A DNA stretch of 51,377 nt from Lentimicrobium sp. L6 (GTDB taxonomy: Bacteria > Bacteroidota > Bacteroidia > Bacteroidales > UBA12170): assembly GCF_013166655.1 (NCBI RefSeq), contig NZ_JABKCA010000035.1, positions 1 to 51,377 of the forward strand, read 5' to 3'. Under the pieces are notes generated by a model. It was not told the origin of the DNA and did not search any database. It worked only from the letters and a program-made list of their open reading frames with translations. How positions within the stretch are numbered: the stretch's first letter is position 1; every line of letters begins with the position of its first letter. Positions 20,623 through 30,630 of this stretch are shown here, in pieces. The translations under genes and the position numbers were made by a program.

Positions 20623-22179
20623 ATGAAAGTTGCTGATAAGATTTCTTTGTTAAAAAAGAAAAGAGAACAAGTTGCTGAAATGGGTGGCAAAGCCCGTATA
20701 GAAAAGCAACATGCCAAAGGTAAACTATCCGCCAGAGAGCGTCTGGATTTATTATTCGATGAGGATAGTTTTCAAGAAATAGATTCTTTTGTCGGACATC
20801 GCTCCACCAATTTCGGAATGGAAAAAGTTGAAATTGAGTCAGATGGAGTTATTGTTGGTCATGGATTAGTCAATGGAAGAACCGTTTTTGCTTTTTCTCA
20901 GGATTTCACTTCACGTGGAGGTTCCCTCGGAGAAATGCATGCTGCTAAAATCTGTAAAGTAATGGATTTGGCCATGAAAGCTGGAGCTCCAATTGTTGGA
21001 CTAAATGATTCAGGTGGAGCAAGAGTAGAAGAAGGAGTGGATGCGCTAAAGGGATATGGTGATATCTTTTTTAGAAACTCACGCGCTTCTGGTGTGATAC
21101 CTCAGATTTCTGCCATCATGGGCCCTTGTGCCGGTGGGGCTGTTTATTCTCCTGCCATGACAGACTTTGTATTTATGGTGAAGAAAACAAGTCATATGTT
21201 TATCACTAGTCCTTATGTGATTAAAACTGTAACAGGCGAAGAAACTAGTTTTGAGGAATTAGGTGGAGCCATGGTTCATAATGCGAAAAGTGGAAACGCT
21301 CACTTTGCTTGCGAGAACGATGAGGATACTATCGAGCAAATTAGAGATTTGATAGATTACCTTCCCAATAATAATATGGAGAATACCCCAATTGTAGAAA
21401 TGGGTGATGATCCAAAAAGAGAATGTGAACTTTTAGATACCATCATACCTGATGATCCTAAAACACCTTATAATATGAAGGAAGTGATAGAAGAGGTTCT
21501 TGATGATAATGATTTTTATGAAGTTCATGAGCACTTTGCCGAAAATGCCATTGTTGGTTTTGGTCGATTGAATAATCGTTCTATAGGAATCATTGCCAAC
21601 CAACCCATGATTTCTGCAGGTTGTTTAGATATTGATGCTTCTGATAAAATCAGTCGTTTCATCAGAACTTGTGATGCTTTTAATATTCCATTGGTTACTT
21701 TTGTGGATGTACCAGGTTATTTACCCGGTGTTAACCAAGAGTGGAATGGAATTATTCGTCATGGTGCTAAATTATTATGGTCTTATTCTGAAGCTACAGT
21801 TCCAAAGTTCACTGTAGTTTGCCGTAAAGATTATGGTGGTTCTTATTTAGCCATGAGTTCTAAGCATTTAGGAGCTGATATGGTTTTTGCATGGCCAACT
21901 GCTGAAATTGCAGTAATGGGAGCTAAAGGAGCTGTTGAAGTGCTTTCTGGATATAGAAAAGAAATTTCTGAAGCTGATGATAAGGTGGCTAAAACCCAAG
22001 AGAAAATCAGCGAATATGAAGAGGCTTTTAATATTCCTTATTTAGCTGCTCAGCGTGGTTATATCGATGAAGTTATTCTTCCTAGCGAAACTCGTTCTCG
22101 TTTGATTGCTGGTCTTGATGCACTGGCTTCAAAAACAGAATTAGTTCCTGCTAAAAAACACGGTAATATTCCTCAATAA
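20623..22179 (+). CDS. Methylmalonyl-CoA/propionyl-CoA carboxyltransferase subunit (12S/MmdA-PccB type)
   Basis: The 518-residue crotonase-fold carboxyltransferase moves CO2 between biotin and an acyl-CoA, probably propionyl-CoA/methylmalonyl-CoA. N- and C-terminal halves are both present. Signature segments are GKLSARERLD, GGSLGEMHAAKI, LNDSGGARVEEG, oxyanion-hole GPCAGGAVYSPA, FVDVPGYLPG and a C-terminal GYIDEVI...TR. Its length matches PccB, MmdA and the 12S subunit of transcarboxylase. It is the first gene of a three-gene operon whose other members are a 59-residue protein and a biotinylated oxoacid carboxyltransferase. No biotin carboxylase is present here, which argues for a decarboxylase or transcarboxylase role rather than an ATP-driven carboxylase. 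Confidence 0.93.
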   Translation: MKVADKISLLKKKREQVAEMGGKARIEKQHAKGKLSARERLDLLFDEDSFQEIDSFVGHRSTNFGMEKVEIESDGVIVGHGLVNGRTVFAFSQDFTSRGGSLGEMHAAKICKVMDLAMKAGAPIVGLNDSGGARVEEGVDALKGYGDIFFRNSRASGVIPQISAIMGPCAGGAVYSPAMTDFVFMVKKTSHMFITSPYVIKTVTGEETSFEELGGAMVHNAKSGNAHFACENDEDTIEQIRDLIDYLPNNNMENTPIVEMGDDPKRECELLDTIIPDDPKTPYNMKEVIEEVLDDNDFYEVHEHFAENAIVGFGRLNNRSIGIIANQPMISAGCLDIDASDKISRFIRTCDAFNIPLVTFVDVPGYLPGVNQEWNGIIRHGAKLLWSYSEATVPKFTVVCRKDYGGSYLAMSSKHLGADMVFAWPTAEIAVMGAKGAVEVLSGYRKEISEADDKVAKTQEKISEYEEAFNIPYLAAQRGYIDEVILPSETRSRLIAGLDALASKTELVPAKKHGNIPQ

Positions 22180-22188
22180 TTCAGCACT

Positions 22189-22368
22189 ATGACCTTATTA
22201 GAGAAAAAGAAAAAAGCCGCTGCCATTGCCGTAGCATGTTTCCTCCAACAGGAGAGTGATAAGTCTACTGACCCTCAGAATCAATGGGGACAAATGGGTA
22301 AAGCAAGAATAATGGATGGTAGAGATTTTATGCAAAGAAAAGGCAGAAATCCTGGCCCTCAGAAATAA
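22189..22368 (+). CDS. Small (59-residue) carboxyltransferase-complex subunit, MmdE/OadG-tail-like
   Basis: This short gene begins 10 bases after the MmdA-type stop and ends 31 bases before the next gene, so it is inside the operon. The N-terminal helix (LEKKKKAAAIAVACFLQQE) resembles the short helical region of decarboxylase epsilon/gamma subunits and acyl-CoA carboxylase epsilon subunits. A basic tail with MGKARIMDGRDFMQRKGR follows. It has no transmembrane helix, unlike full OadG, and probably helps assemble the complex. The family link is by shape and position, not firm homology; position and codon pattern make it a real gene. Confidence 0.75.
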   Translation: MTLLEKKKKAAAIAVACFLQQESDKSTDPQNQWGQMGKARIMDGRDFMQRKGRNPGPQK

Positions 22369-22399
22369 ATAAAAGAACTTTTTTTTAAAAAATACAATC

Positions 22400-24298
22400 A
22401 TGAAATTTGATAAGCACGGGGTTTTAGAAATGACCCAAACAAAATATAATGCCGACAGGCCAAAAGCTAGTAATCCAATTAAAATTCAAGACCTTAGTTT
22501 CCGCGATGGTCACCAATCCTTATTTGCCACTAGAGGAAGAACAGAAGATATGCTTCCCATGGCAAAGGAGATGGATGAGGTAGGTTTTCATGCCATCGAA
22601 ACATGGGGTGGAGCTACTTTTGATACCATGCACCGTTATTTGGGAGAAGACCCATGGGAGCGTTTAAGATCATTGAAAAAAGTGATGCCTAAAACTCCAT
22701 TCTTTATGCTCCTTCGTGGACAGAATGTGGTAGGATATAGAAACTATGCCGATGATGTGGTGGATAGTTTTGTGCAAAGAGCTTGTGATAATGGTATGGA
22801 TATTTTCCGTTGTTTCGATGCCCTTAACGATTATAGAAACTTTGAAACTGCGGCTAAAGTAGTGAAGAGAAACAACAGACATTTCCAAGGAACCATCTGT
22901 TATACTTTAACAGAACCTCGTTTAGGTGGTGATGTTTATAATATTGAGTATTATTTGAACAAAGCCAAAGAATTAATGGATTTTGGAGTAGATTCTATCT
23001 GCTTAAAAGATATGGCTGGTTTGGTTGCTCCTTATGATATTTATAATCTAGTAGTTGAATTGAAAAAGATGACTGATATTCCCATCAATCTTCATACACA
23101 CTTTACATCTGGTATGGGTGATTTAGCCATCTTTAAAGCTATTGAAGCAGGAATTGATATTGTAGATACTTGTATGTCTCCATATGCCTACCGCACTTCA
23201 CATGCTGCTCTTGAGCCATTGGTGATTTCTTTATTAGGAACCAACCGTGATACTGGTTTTGATATCAAGAAACTTTCTGCCATTAGTAATGAAATGGAAA
23301 AAGTAATTCCTAAATATAAGCACTTAGCAAATAATCCAAAGTATTCTATTATTGATACTGATGTGATTATGCACCAAACTCCTGGTGGAATGCTATCTAA
23401 TTTGGTGAATCAATTGAAGCAAATGGATGCTTTAGATAAATTGGATGAGGTTTTCAGACAATTACCAAAAGTAAGAAAAGATTTAGGTATGATTCCTTTG
23501 GTAACGCCTACAAGTCAGATTGTTGGGGTTCAGACTGTAAATAATGTATTATTCGATACTTACGAAGGAGAATATTCTAGGATTACTGAACAGGTTAAAG
23601 ATTTATGCTATGGTTTATACGGTAAAACCACTAAGCCTATCAACGAAGAATTGAGAAAAAAAGCATTAAAAGATTATCCTAGAGGAGAGCAACATATCGA
23701 GTGTCGTCCTGGTAGTGTTTTAGAAGATGAGATGCCAGCTGTACAAGAAGGCATTAAGGATTTAGCTAAAGATATAGATGACGAGTTGATTGTAGCCCTT
23801 TATCCTGTTACAGGTAAACGTTTCTTGAAATGGAAATATGGTAAGGAAGAGATTCCAGCCGACGTGAAGCCAAAAACCATGGAAGAAGTGAAACGTGAGG
23901 AAGACATCGTTGCAAAAGCACTTTCTGGTCAGTTGACTGATAAAAAGGTAGATTCTGATATGCAAGAAATGGAAGTATATGTGGATGGTGATAAATTCAC
24001 AGTAGCTATTCCAACAGGTAAAGCACCAGTTCGTAGAAAGAAAAAAGAACGTAAAGCTGCTGTTGAAAATACACAATCTGAAGGTGCCATGAGAGCTCCA
24101 ATTCCTGGAATGGTAGTAGAATATAGAAAGAAAAAAGGCGACGAAGTGAAAGCTGGAGAAGTTGTTGTTGTGGTGGAAGCCATGAAAATGATGAACAACT
24201 TTGAAGCTAAAATGGATGGAGTCATTACTGAAGCATGTTTTGAATCGGGTGATGCCGTTGCAAAGAATGATGTTTTGTTTATTGTAAGTCCTAAATAA
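22400..24298 (+). CDS. Oxoacid carboxyltransferase with C-terminal biotinyl domain (OadA/5S-1.3S type)
   Basis: The 632-residue protein carries a TIM-barrel carboxyltransferase (HMGL-like, about 25-300), a conserved PYC/OadA domain (about 310-500), a charged linker and a biotinyl domain. Metal and catalytic motifs are LSFRDGHQSLFATR, CLKDMAGL (lysine normally carbamylated) and LHTHFTSG (HxH). The biotin site is EAMKMMN with Lys596. It equals the transcarboxylase 5S and 1.3S subunits fused, or the oxaloacetate decarboxylase alpha subunit. With the preceding MmdA-type subunit it could shuttle carboxyl between methylmalonyl-CoA and pyruvate/oxaloacetate. No OadB membrane subunit lies nearby. Confidence 0.93.
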   Translation: MKFDKHGVLEMTQTKYNADRPKASNPIKIQDLSFRDGHQSLFATRGRTEDMLPMAKEMDEVGFHAIETWGGATFDTMHRYLGEDPWERLRSLKKVMPKTPFFMLLRGQNVVGYRNYADDVVDSFVQRACDNGMDIFRCFDALNDYRNFETAAKVVKRNNRHFQGTICYTLTEPRLGGDVYNIEYYLNKAKELMDFGVDSICLKDMAGLVAPYDIYNLVVELKKMTDIPINLHTHFTSGMGDLAIFKAIEAGIDIVDTCMSPYAYRTSHAALEPLVISLLGTNRDTGFDIKKLSAISNEMEKVIPKYKHLANNPKYSIIDTDVIMHQTPGGMLSNLVNQLKQMDALDKLDEVFRQLPKVRKDLGMIPLVTPTSQIVGVQTVNNVLFDTYEGEYSRITEQVKDLCYGLYGKTTKPINEELRKKALKDYPRGEQHIECRPGSVLEDEMPAVQEGIKDLAKDIDDELIVALYPVTGKRFLKWKYGKEEIPADVKPKTMEEVKREEDIVAKALSGQLTDKKVDSDMQEMEVYVDGDKFTVAIPTGKAPVRRKKKERKAAVENTQSEGAMRAPIPGMVVEYRKKKGDEVKAGEVVVVVEAMKMMNNFEAKMDGVITEACFESGDAVAKNDVLFIVSPK

Positions 24299-24352
24299 AA
24301 GTAGACTGTATTGTTGTGTCTGCCGCACAACAGCCATTATATTTATATAGTT

Positions 24353-24381
24353 AAAGGCGAGGATTTTTCCTCGTCTTTTTT
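24353..24381 (+). terminator. Intrinsic terminator of the carboxyltransferase operon
   Basis: The stem AAAGGCGAGGA / TCCTCGTCTTT is followed by a T-tract. A smaller hairpin (TGTTGTG/CACAACA, about 24313-24333) precedes it. Confidence 0.8.
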
Positions 24382-24489
24382 GTGTGTTTGAGGTTTTATT
24401 TTTAGGTTAAGTATAATAAATAAAAAATTGTTTCTTTATCCTTAATGAGGTATGGTATTTTTTATTAATTTTAGGGGTCTCAAAATTCA

Positions 24490-27429
24490 ATGATTATGAA
24501 AACACATTTCTACTTTATTATTTTCTTATTTATTTTTAGCTTTTCAACAGTTTATGCTCAAAGAGCTGACGATCCAGTGGCTGTTGATGATTCAGTAATA
24601 ATGATGCATTATGGAACCATACATATAAATGTATTGGCTAATGATTACGATCCCAATGGGGAAGCTATTCATATTGATGATTTGGACGAAGAGGAGGGTT
24701 TTGAAATCAGTTTTCAGGATAGTATTGTGACTATCAAAGCACTAATCTACTATGATTGGGAATATTTGAGTATAGATTATAGAATAAGAAATGAATCGGG
24801 AGAAACCGATAGAGCAGATATTGATATTTATTTTGAGGATAATCCTAGTGTGCCGGTTCCTGTACGAGATATTTTTGACTTAGAATGTCAAAAAAGCCAA
24901 ATAATTAATTTAGTTGAGAATGATGAATATACAGGTTCAGAGAATCTTATTATTACGGATATCACATCATCTAATGTTGAAATATTAGCAGACTCACAAA
25001 GTGTTAAATATACAGCAGGTTTGAAAAGTGGAAAAACTGGATTCAGCTATCGTGTTAAAGAACAGGGTGGTAACGGATATGTTTCAAAAAAGATGAACAA
25101 TTTTGCATATGTCAGAGGAAATCCTGAAGCTCCCTACGGCATAAAAGACACCTTTAATATAAGTATGGGTGAGACTAAGACTTTTGATGTGCTTGGCAAT
25201 GATGAATCTCTAAATCCATTGGTATTGGATACTATTGGTTTGCCAGCCTATGCTCAGATTGAAAATAACAAATTGAAAATCACATGTCCTGATGCAGTTT
25301 CATATGATCTGAATTTTGATTACCAGGCTTATGATGGGCAGAATGGATATTACACCTGGCAGACTAGGGTTATGATTCAAGTAGTTGATAAGTATCGTCG
25401 ACCATTGGCCATAGTAGATAGTTTGGAATATGATTTTGCTGATACCGTTTTTATTCGTCCCTTGGATAATGATTATAATTATGCCAATACTCCTTTGGTA
25501 TTGAATGACAATAATGATACCATTTTTACATATTATTACACAGAACCATCTATGCAGCATTTTAATCGATGGACAAGCAGAGAATATAGATGTAAAAATG
25601 AGGGTTCTGATTTATTGAGTGAACAAGTTATTTGCAATTATAGAATTACACCACCCGATAGTATCCAAGTTGAAGAAGATATTTTTTATATACGATTAGG
25701 AGAATCTTTGGACTTCAATCCTCGATCATATACAAATTTACCTGATTCTTTAAGCCTATGGGCTGTGTCAATAGAGGAATTAGGTGAAGTAACTGCTAAT
25801 GGAGATATTGTTTCATTTACTATTGATCCAGAGGTTTTACCATCTTACTATATATCTGATTTTATAGGTGAATTAGTCGAAACAATAAGATGCGATTATG
25901 GTTTTGAATTTAATGGGATACCACAATATATTAGTCAATATTTTACCATTAAAATCGATATTCATCAAAATGTTTCTTATTTGGATATCAATAATTTCTC
26001 CATTCCCGTAACACCATTTGGTTTGCATTTTAATAAAACATTTAAACCTACGCATAAGTATATTAAGGCTAATAATTTTTTAGAGCAAATAAGGCCATGG
26101 ATTGCAAATGATCATAATGGAATAGGTGATGTGCAATTTTCTGGGGATATTTGGTGTTCAAATAATACTGACTTCATAAACGGTCCGATTAAGGATGCTT
26201 ATCATGCAGAGTATGATTCTAAGTATTTTAGAACTTGGATGGTCACTAAGTCACAAATTGATTATCATATGGCCCATTTTAATGATGAAGATTATCAAAT
26301 ACCAGAGATCATTAGTAATTGGCCAGCAGATATCATTTCTTTTAATGGTTTGGATTATGAACAGGCTGACTATGTTGATTTTGATCAAAATGGAGTTTAT
26401 AACCCAGAGAATGGAGATTTTCCGAAAATTTCAGGGGATAAAGCTATTTTATACTTAATTAATGATGGTAGGTTAGGAGATTATAGGGCCATCGATTCCT
26501 TAAATATTGATATTTATGCTTTAATTTATGCCTTTGATAGACCTGAATCTGATTTATTTCAGAATACCTTTTTTATGAAATACAAAATAATCAATAAATC
26601 AGATATTGATTATACAAATTTCAGATTGGCCCAATTGGTGCTTCACGATGATTATAATATGTATAATCATATGGGATGCGATACTATCTTAAATACATTT
26701 TATTCTTATCCTGTTGCTGGAAATGAAAACCAATATGTTGGAATGACTACATTTCTAAATCATGAAATGGGGAAATTTTTAACTTATGGAGATGTGGATA
26801 GTGATCCGAGATATAAATATGCAAACATGATGGGGATTTATAATAGTGAGTTTCCTATTCAGAATCCACCACTTTGGATGAATTGGTCCCCATTAAATTA
26901 TGTGTTTCCATCTAAAATTGATGACCCCTATGGCTCAAATGCTTTTGCATTTGATGAAAGAAACTCATTTTATGGAACAGGAGATGGTTTAGGTAGTGCT
27001 GAGGCCTTAGAATTAAAAGCTGGAGGTACTCAATATTATGATATTGCTTATTCAGTTTATAATAACCAGCAAGATGGAGTATTTGAATTAGTGGATATTG
27101 GTTTGGATCGAGTTTCTCAACTTATTGAATGCTACCAAAATGATTCCATCCCAGGTGGAGGTAGCTTTACAGGTATTCATGAGCAAATGAACAATACTGT
27201 GGCAGATGTTTTAATTTATCCTAACCCCGCTCGTACAACTCTGTATATTCAAACAGAGAACAAGGATTTTGAAACTTATAGAATTTATAGCCTACATGGA
27301 CAATTATTAGAGGAGTCTAAATTTGAAAGTGAAATCTCTATTCAGCACCTTCCTCCGGGATTTTATTTCCTTCAGTTGATGGGTAAGAATGGTAAAGTGG
27401 AGTTGACGAGGAAGTTTGTGAAGCAGTAA
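24490..27429 (+). CDS. Large T9SS-secreted surface protein, paralog 1
   Basis: The 979-residue protein has a signal peptide ending VYAQ and a C-terminal type IX secretion sorting domain (about 905-979: IYPNPARTTLYI, then GFYFLQL and the basic end FVKQ). N-terminal segments are Ig/cadherin-like repeats (VAVDDSV, NVLANDYDPNG and similar starts). The C-terminal half contains a Ca-binding-like loop (DFDQNGVYNPENGDFPKI) seen in many T9SS proteins. It is expected on the cell surface or released; no catalytic motif is seen. It is a tandem paralog of the next gene, with near-identical final DNA. A start six bases downstream (MKTHF) is equally possible. Confidence 0.88.
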   Translation: MIMKTHFYFIIFLFIFSFSTVYAQRADDPVAVDDSVIMMHYGTIHINVLANDYDPNGEAIHIDDLDEEEGFEISFQDSIVTIKALIYYDWEYLSIDYRIRNESGETDRADIDIYFEDNPSVPVPVRDIFDLECQKSQIINLVENDEYTGSENLIITDITSSNVEILADSQSVKYTAGLKSGKTGFSYRVKEQGGNGYVSKKMNNFAYVRGNPEAPYGIKDTFNISMGETKTFDVLGNDESLNPLVLDTIGLPAYAQIENNKLKITCPDAVSYDLNFDYQAYDGQNGYYTWQTRVMIQVVDKYRRPLAIVDSLEYDFADTVFIRPLDNDYNYANTPLVLNDNNDTIFTYYYTEPSMQHFNRWTSREYRCKNEGSDLLSEQVICNYRITPPDSIQVEEDIFYIRLGESLDFNPRSYTNLPDSLSLWAVSIEELGEVTANGDIVSFTIDPEVLPSYYISDFIGELVETIRCDYGFEFNGIPQYISQYFTIKIDIHQNVSYLDINNFSIPVTPFGLHFNKTFKPTHKYIKANNFLEQIRPWIANDHNGIGDVQFSGDIWCSNNTDFINGPIKDAYHAEYDSKYFRTWMVTKSQIDYHMAHFNDEDYQIPEIISNWPADIISFNGLDYEQADYVDFDQNGVYNPENGDFPKISGDKAILYLINDGRLGDYRAIDSLNIDIYALIYAFDRPESDLFQNTFFMKYKIINKSDIDYTNFRLAQLVLHDDYNMYNHMGCDTILNTFYSYPVAGNENQYVGMTTFLNHEMGKFLTYGDVDSDPRYKYANMMGIYNSEFPIQNPPLWMNWSPLNYVFPSKIDDPYGSNAFAFDERNSFYGTGDGLGSAEALELKAGGTQYYDIAYSVYNNQQDGVFELVDIGLDRVSQLIECYQNDSIPGGGSFTGIHEQMNNTVADVLIYPNPARTTLYIQTENKDFETYRIYSLHGQLLEESKFESEISIQHLPPGFYFLQLMGKNGKVELTRKFVKQ

Positions 27430-27515
27430 GCTATTAGTCTTTTGTGAAATAATATGGTTTCTTTGCATTAGATAAAATTTATATCTAGCTTTATAATAAA
27501 TTGTTGCATTATCAT

Positions 27516-27547
27516 TTGCTATGTATAATAAAAAATGATTAGTTTTG
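27516..27547 (+). promoter_or_regulatory. Bacteroidota promoter for T9SS paralog 2
   Basis: TTG (27516-27518), 21 bases, then TAGTTTTG (27540-27547), ending 18 nt before the ATG at 27566. This suggests the second paralog is transcribed on its own. Confidence 0.55.
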
Positions 27548-27565
27548 GTAGCATAAAAATATCGC

Positions 27566-30550
27566 ATGATGAAAACACCATACTATTTCTTATTCCTGAT
27601 AAGCTCTTTATTTTTTCAAATTAGTGTTTCTTTTGCCCAAAATGAGAACCCAGTGGCAGTTGATGATGATTTGATTGTTCACAGTTGGGGCACTTATACT
27701 GTAAATGTACTCGATAATGATTATGATCCTGATGGGGACTCTATTTATATTGATGAAGTGTATGATGAAGAAGGTTTTGAAATATCTTTTTCCAGCAGTC
27801 AGGTGTTTATTACGGTAACTAGTCATTATCTGTATGCTCAGAGAATAAAATATCGTATAAAAGATATCCATGGAAAAACTGATAAAGCCTATATAAGTGT
27901 GAGTTATGAAGAGCATGCAGATGCTGTACATCCCATAGCTGACACCATATTTGTTGAAAACCAAGTGCCAATTGAATTGAATCTGATTGAAAATGATATT
28001 TATTTAGGGAATGAGAATTTGAAACTAACTTCTGTATCCACTTTTTATGGTGGAAATATTGAAATTTTACCTGATTCCCAATCGGTAAGATATGTTTCTA
28101 ATCCCTATAATGGACCAAGTTCATTTTCCTATGTTGTAGAAGAAGCGGGAGGGCATCATTATGTTTCTTTTGGTAGCGGTTTTATATTTGTAAGTAAGAA
28201 TGAGGATGCTCCTATTGTTAGAGCAGATACTTTTGAAGTTCAAGCAGGACAGGTGAGTTTCCTTGACGTTCTTTCAAACGATACCCCACAAGAAAATATT
28301 GATATTCATTCCATAACAGGTAATGAGTTTCTGAGTATTGAAAACTCAAAAATTAAAATTGATCTTCCTGAGAATTATCCCAGCAGAATTTCTTTTAGAT
28401 ATGATATAGTAAACACAGAGAATGGACTTCAATCAATGCCTGGGAAAGTAATAGTTGATATTCAGCCCATGGTAGATATCCCTGTTGCTGTTATAGACAC
28501 GGTGGAGTATGTTTATACTATTGATGATGTTGAAGTATTTCCTTTAGGAAATGATATTAATCCTTCAGGAAATGGTTTAGTCATACATGAAACTGGAACG
28601 GAAAGTTTATTCGTTAATTTTTCTAATAAAACAGGCTGGTTTGATAAATCTTATCAAGCTAAAGATACTGTATCAGGCCTAATAAGTAAGCTTAGCAAAA
28701 TATATATTCATGTATTGCCTCCTGATAGTATTCAAGTGCAAGATGACTATATCGACTATACAATGGGTGATGTGATAGAAATAAACCCCTATGAAGGGAC
28801 TAATCTTCCAGATTCTATACATTATACAATCGATACTGAAATTGGGAAATATGTTTGGTATTATAACACCTATTCATTTGATGTAAATAAATTTGATGGC
28901 TTAATAAATAAAGAGTGGAATCATAATTATGATTATGAATTATCTGATAGGATTGAAATCATTTTTAATGTTATTGATGGTAATCAATCTATTAAGGTAA
29001 TGAAGTATATTTATGTAAACTATGTGTCTCCTTCTTTTTATTCAACACTTGGAATAAATAATGTTGACTTAACAATCAGCCCAAATGGATTCCATTATGG
29101 AAATATAAAGTATCCAAATCAATCCTATACGCAACCAATATATATTCTAGAACCATGGATGGCAGATTATACCAATCAAGAGATCAAAAGGGTGTCAGGA
29201 AATGCTTCAGTTTATGATGGTGCTGATTTTGTTTCTGGTCCTTTGGCTGATGACTATTCAGCTGAATATCAGGAGAAATATTATCGAACTTGGAAAGTGT
29301 CAAAAGAAGAAATTCAATATCATATGAGTAATTGGAGTAATTCTGTTTATCAAATCCCTGAAAGTATTTTAAGTTGGCCATCGCAACAAACGATTTATAA
29401 TGGAGTTTCCTATGAAGGAGCTGAATATATTGATGTAAATGAAAATGGGTTTTATGATCCCGAAAATGGAGATTATCCAAAAATAAGAGGAGATGAGGCT
29501 GTTTTATATATTGTTAATGATGGAAGATATAGAAATGGTGAATATGGACCTCCTTTGGATTCATTATGTGTTGATATTTATACTTTAGTATATGCCTTTA
29601 ATCGTCCAGATTCTGAATATTTTAATAATACATTTTTTATTAAGTACAAAGTAGTTAATAAATCAAGCATTAATTATGAGGATTTTAAACTAGGTCTATA
29701 TGCAAAGAATAAGTATGGAAATATTGGCTCTAGTGAACGTAATAAACTATTTATTGCCTGTGATACACAGCTAAATACCTTTTACTCTTATCCTGGATTA
29801 AATATTGCTCCAAGTGAATCATACTGGCCAAATAAGCCCCCAATCACATTGTTTTCTATACTAAATCAAAATTTGGATAAGTTTACTGAGGTGGTCACAG
29901 GTCATTCGATGTGGCCTGATAACTATAGTGCTAATAAAAGATATCATTATTTAAATGGGACTTGGGATGAGAATTTAAATCATCCTTATCCATGTTGGTC
30001 GCTTAATGCGCCTATAGATTATGTATATCCAGATCATCCATTGGATTTTGGAGCTGATAATTCCTTAAGTAATCAGAATATTTGTTATTCAGATTCTGAT
30101 GCGCAAATGCTTGGAGTTAGTGGTTCTCATATTTTATCTAGTGGAGAAAGTATGACATTTGAATATGCCATTCAGTTTTATTATCATCCAGAAAGTGGCT
30201 ATGGAGAATCCATTGATGGGGCATTAAATAGTGTGGCAGATTTATTAGAATGCTACCAAAATGATTCTGTTCCAGGTGGAGGAAGTTTTACAGGAATTAA
30301 TGAGCAAATGGAGAAAACTGCAGCAGAGGTTTCCATATATCCTAACCCTGCTCGTACAACGCTGTATATCCAAACAGAGAACAAGGATTTTGAAACCTAT
30401 AGAATTTATAGCCTCCATGGGCAATTATTAGAGGAGTCCAATTATAATATTGAAATCTCTATTCAGCACCTTCCTCCGGGATTTTATTTCCTTCAGTTGA
30501 TGGGTAAGAATGGTAAAATGGAGTTGACGAGGAAGTTTGTGAAGCAGTAA
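27566..30550 (+). CDS. Large T9SS-secreted surface protein, paralog 2
   Basis: The 994-residue protein shares the plan of its neighbour: a signal peptide ending SFAQ, Ig/cadherin-like N-terminal domains (NPVAVDDDL, NVLDNDYDPDGD), a loop DVNENGFYDPENGDYPKI and a T9SS sorting domain at about 920-994. Mid-regions have diverged clearly while the last 80 or so residues are almost the same as paralog 1, differing at only a few positions. The function is unknown. A 19-bp-stem terminator follows. Confidence 0.88.
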   Translation: MMKTPYYFLFLISSLFFQISVSFAQNENPVAVDDDLIVHSWGTYTVNVLDNDYDPDGDSIYIDEVYDEEGFEISFSSSQVFITVTSHYLYAQRIKYRIKDIHGKTDKAYISVSYEEHADAVHPIADTIFVENQVPIELNLIENDIYLGNENLKLTSVSTFYGGNIEILPDSQSVRYVSNPYNGPSSFSYVVEEAGGHHYVSFGSGFIFVSKNEDAPIVRADTFEVQAGQVSFLDVLSNDTPQENIDIHSITGNEFLSIENSKIKIDLPENYPSRISFRYDIVNTENGLQSMPGKVIVDIQPMVDIPVAVIDTVEYVYTIDDVEVFPLGNDINPSGNGLVIHETGTESLFVNFSNKTGWFDKSYQAKDTVSGLISKLSKIYIHVLPPDSIQVQDDYIDYTMGDVIEINPYEGTNLPDSIHYTIDTEIGKYVWYYNTYSFDVNKFDGLINKEWNHNYDYELSDRIEIIFNVIDGNQSIKVMKYIYVNYVSPSFYSTLGINNVDLTISPNGFHYGNIKYPNQSYTQPIYILEPWMADYTNQEIKRVSGNASVYDGADFVSGPLADDYSAEYQEKYYRTWKVSKEEIQYHMSNWSNSVYQIPESILSWPSQQTIYNGVSYEGAEYIDVNENGFYDPENGDYPKIRGDEAVLYIVNDGRYRNGEYGPPLDSLCVDIYTLVYAFNRPDSEYFNNTFFIKYKVVNKSSINYEDFKLGLYAKNKYGNIGSSERNKLFIACDTQLNTFYSYPGLNIAPSESYWPNKPPITLFSILNQNLDKFTEVVTGHSMWPDNYSANKRYHYLNGTWDENLNHPYPCWSLNAPIDYVYPDHPLDFGADNSLSNQNICYSDSDAQMLGVSGSHILSSGESMTFEYAIQFYYHPESGYGESIDGALNSVADLLECYQNDSVPGGGSFTGINEQMEKTAAEVSIYPNPARTTLYIQTENKDFETYRIYSLHGQLLEESNYNIEISIQHLPPGFYFLQLMGKNGKMELTRKFVKQ

Positions 30551-30580
30551 ATTCTGCTTTCTCCTGAAATCCTATGGCCT

Positions 30581-30630
30581 AAGAAGTAGAGCTAAGAATA
30601 ATCATAATTCTTAGTTCTACTTCTTTTATT
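30581..30630 (+). terminator. Intrinsic terminator after the T9SS paralogs
   Basis: Nineteen-base arms AAGAAGTAGAGCTAAGAAT and ATTCTTAGTTCTACTTCTT (one G-U pair) enclose seven bases and are followed by TTATT. Confidence 0.85.

Noticed and set aside
23762-24337. Long minus-strand frames opposite the biotin-carrier end of the carboxyltransferase gene
   Set aside because: The sense frame has clear catalytic and biotinyl motifs; the antisense frames are Phe/His-rich complements of it.
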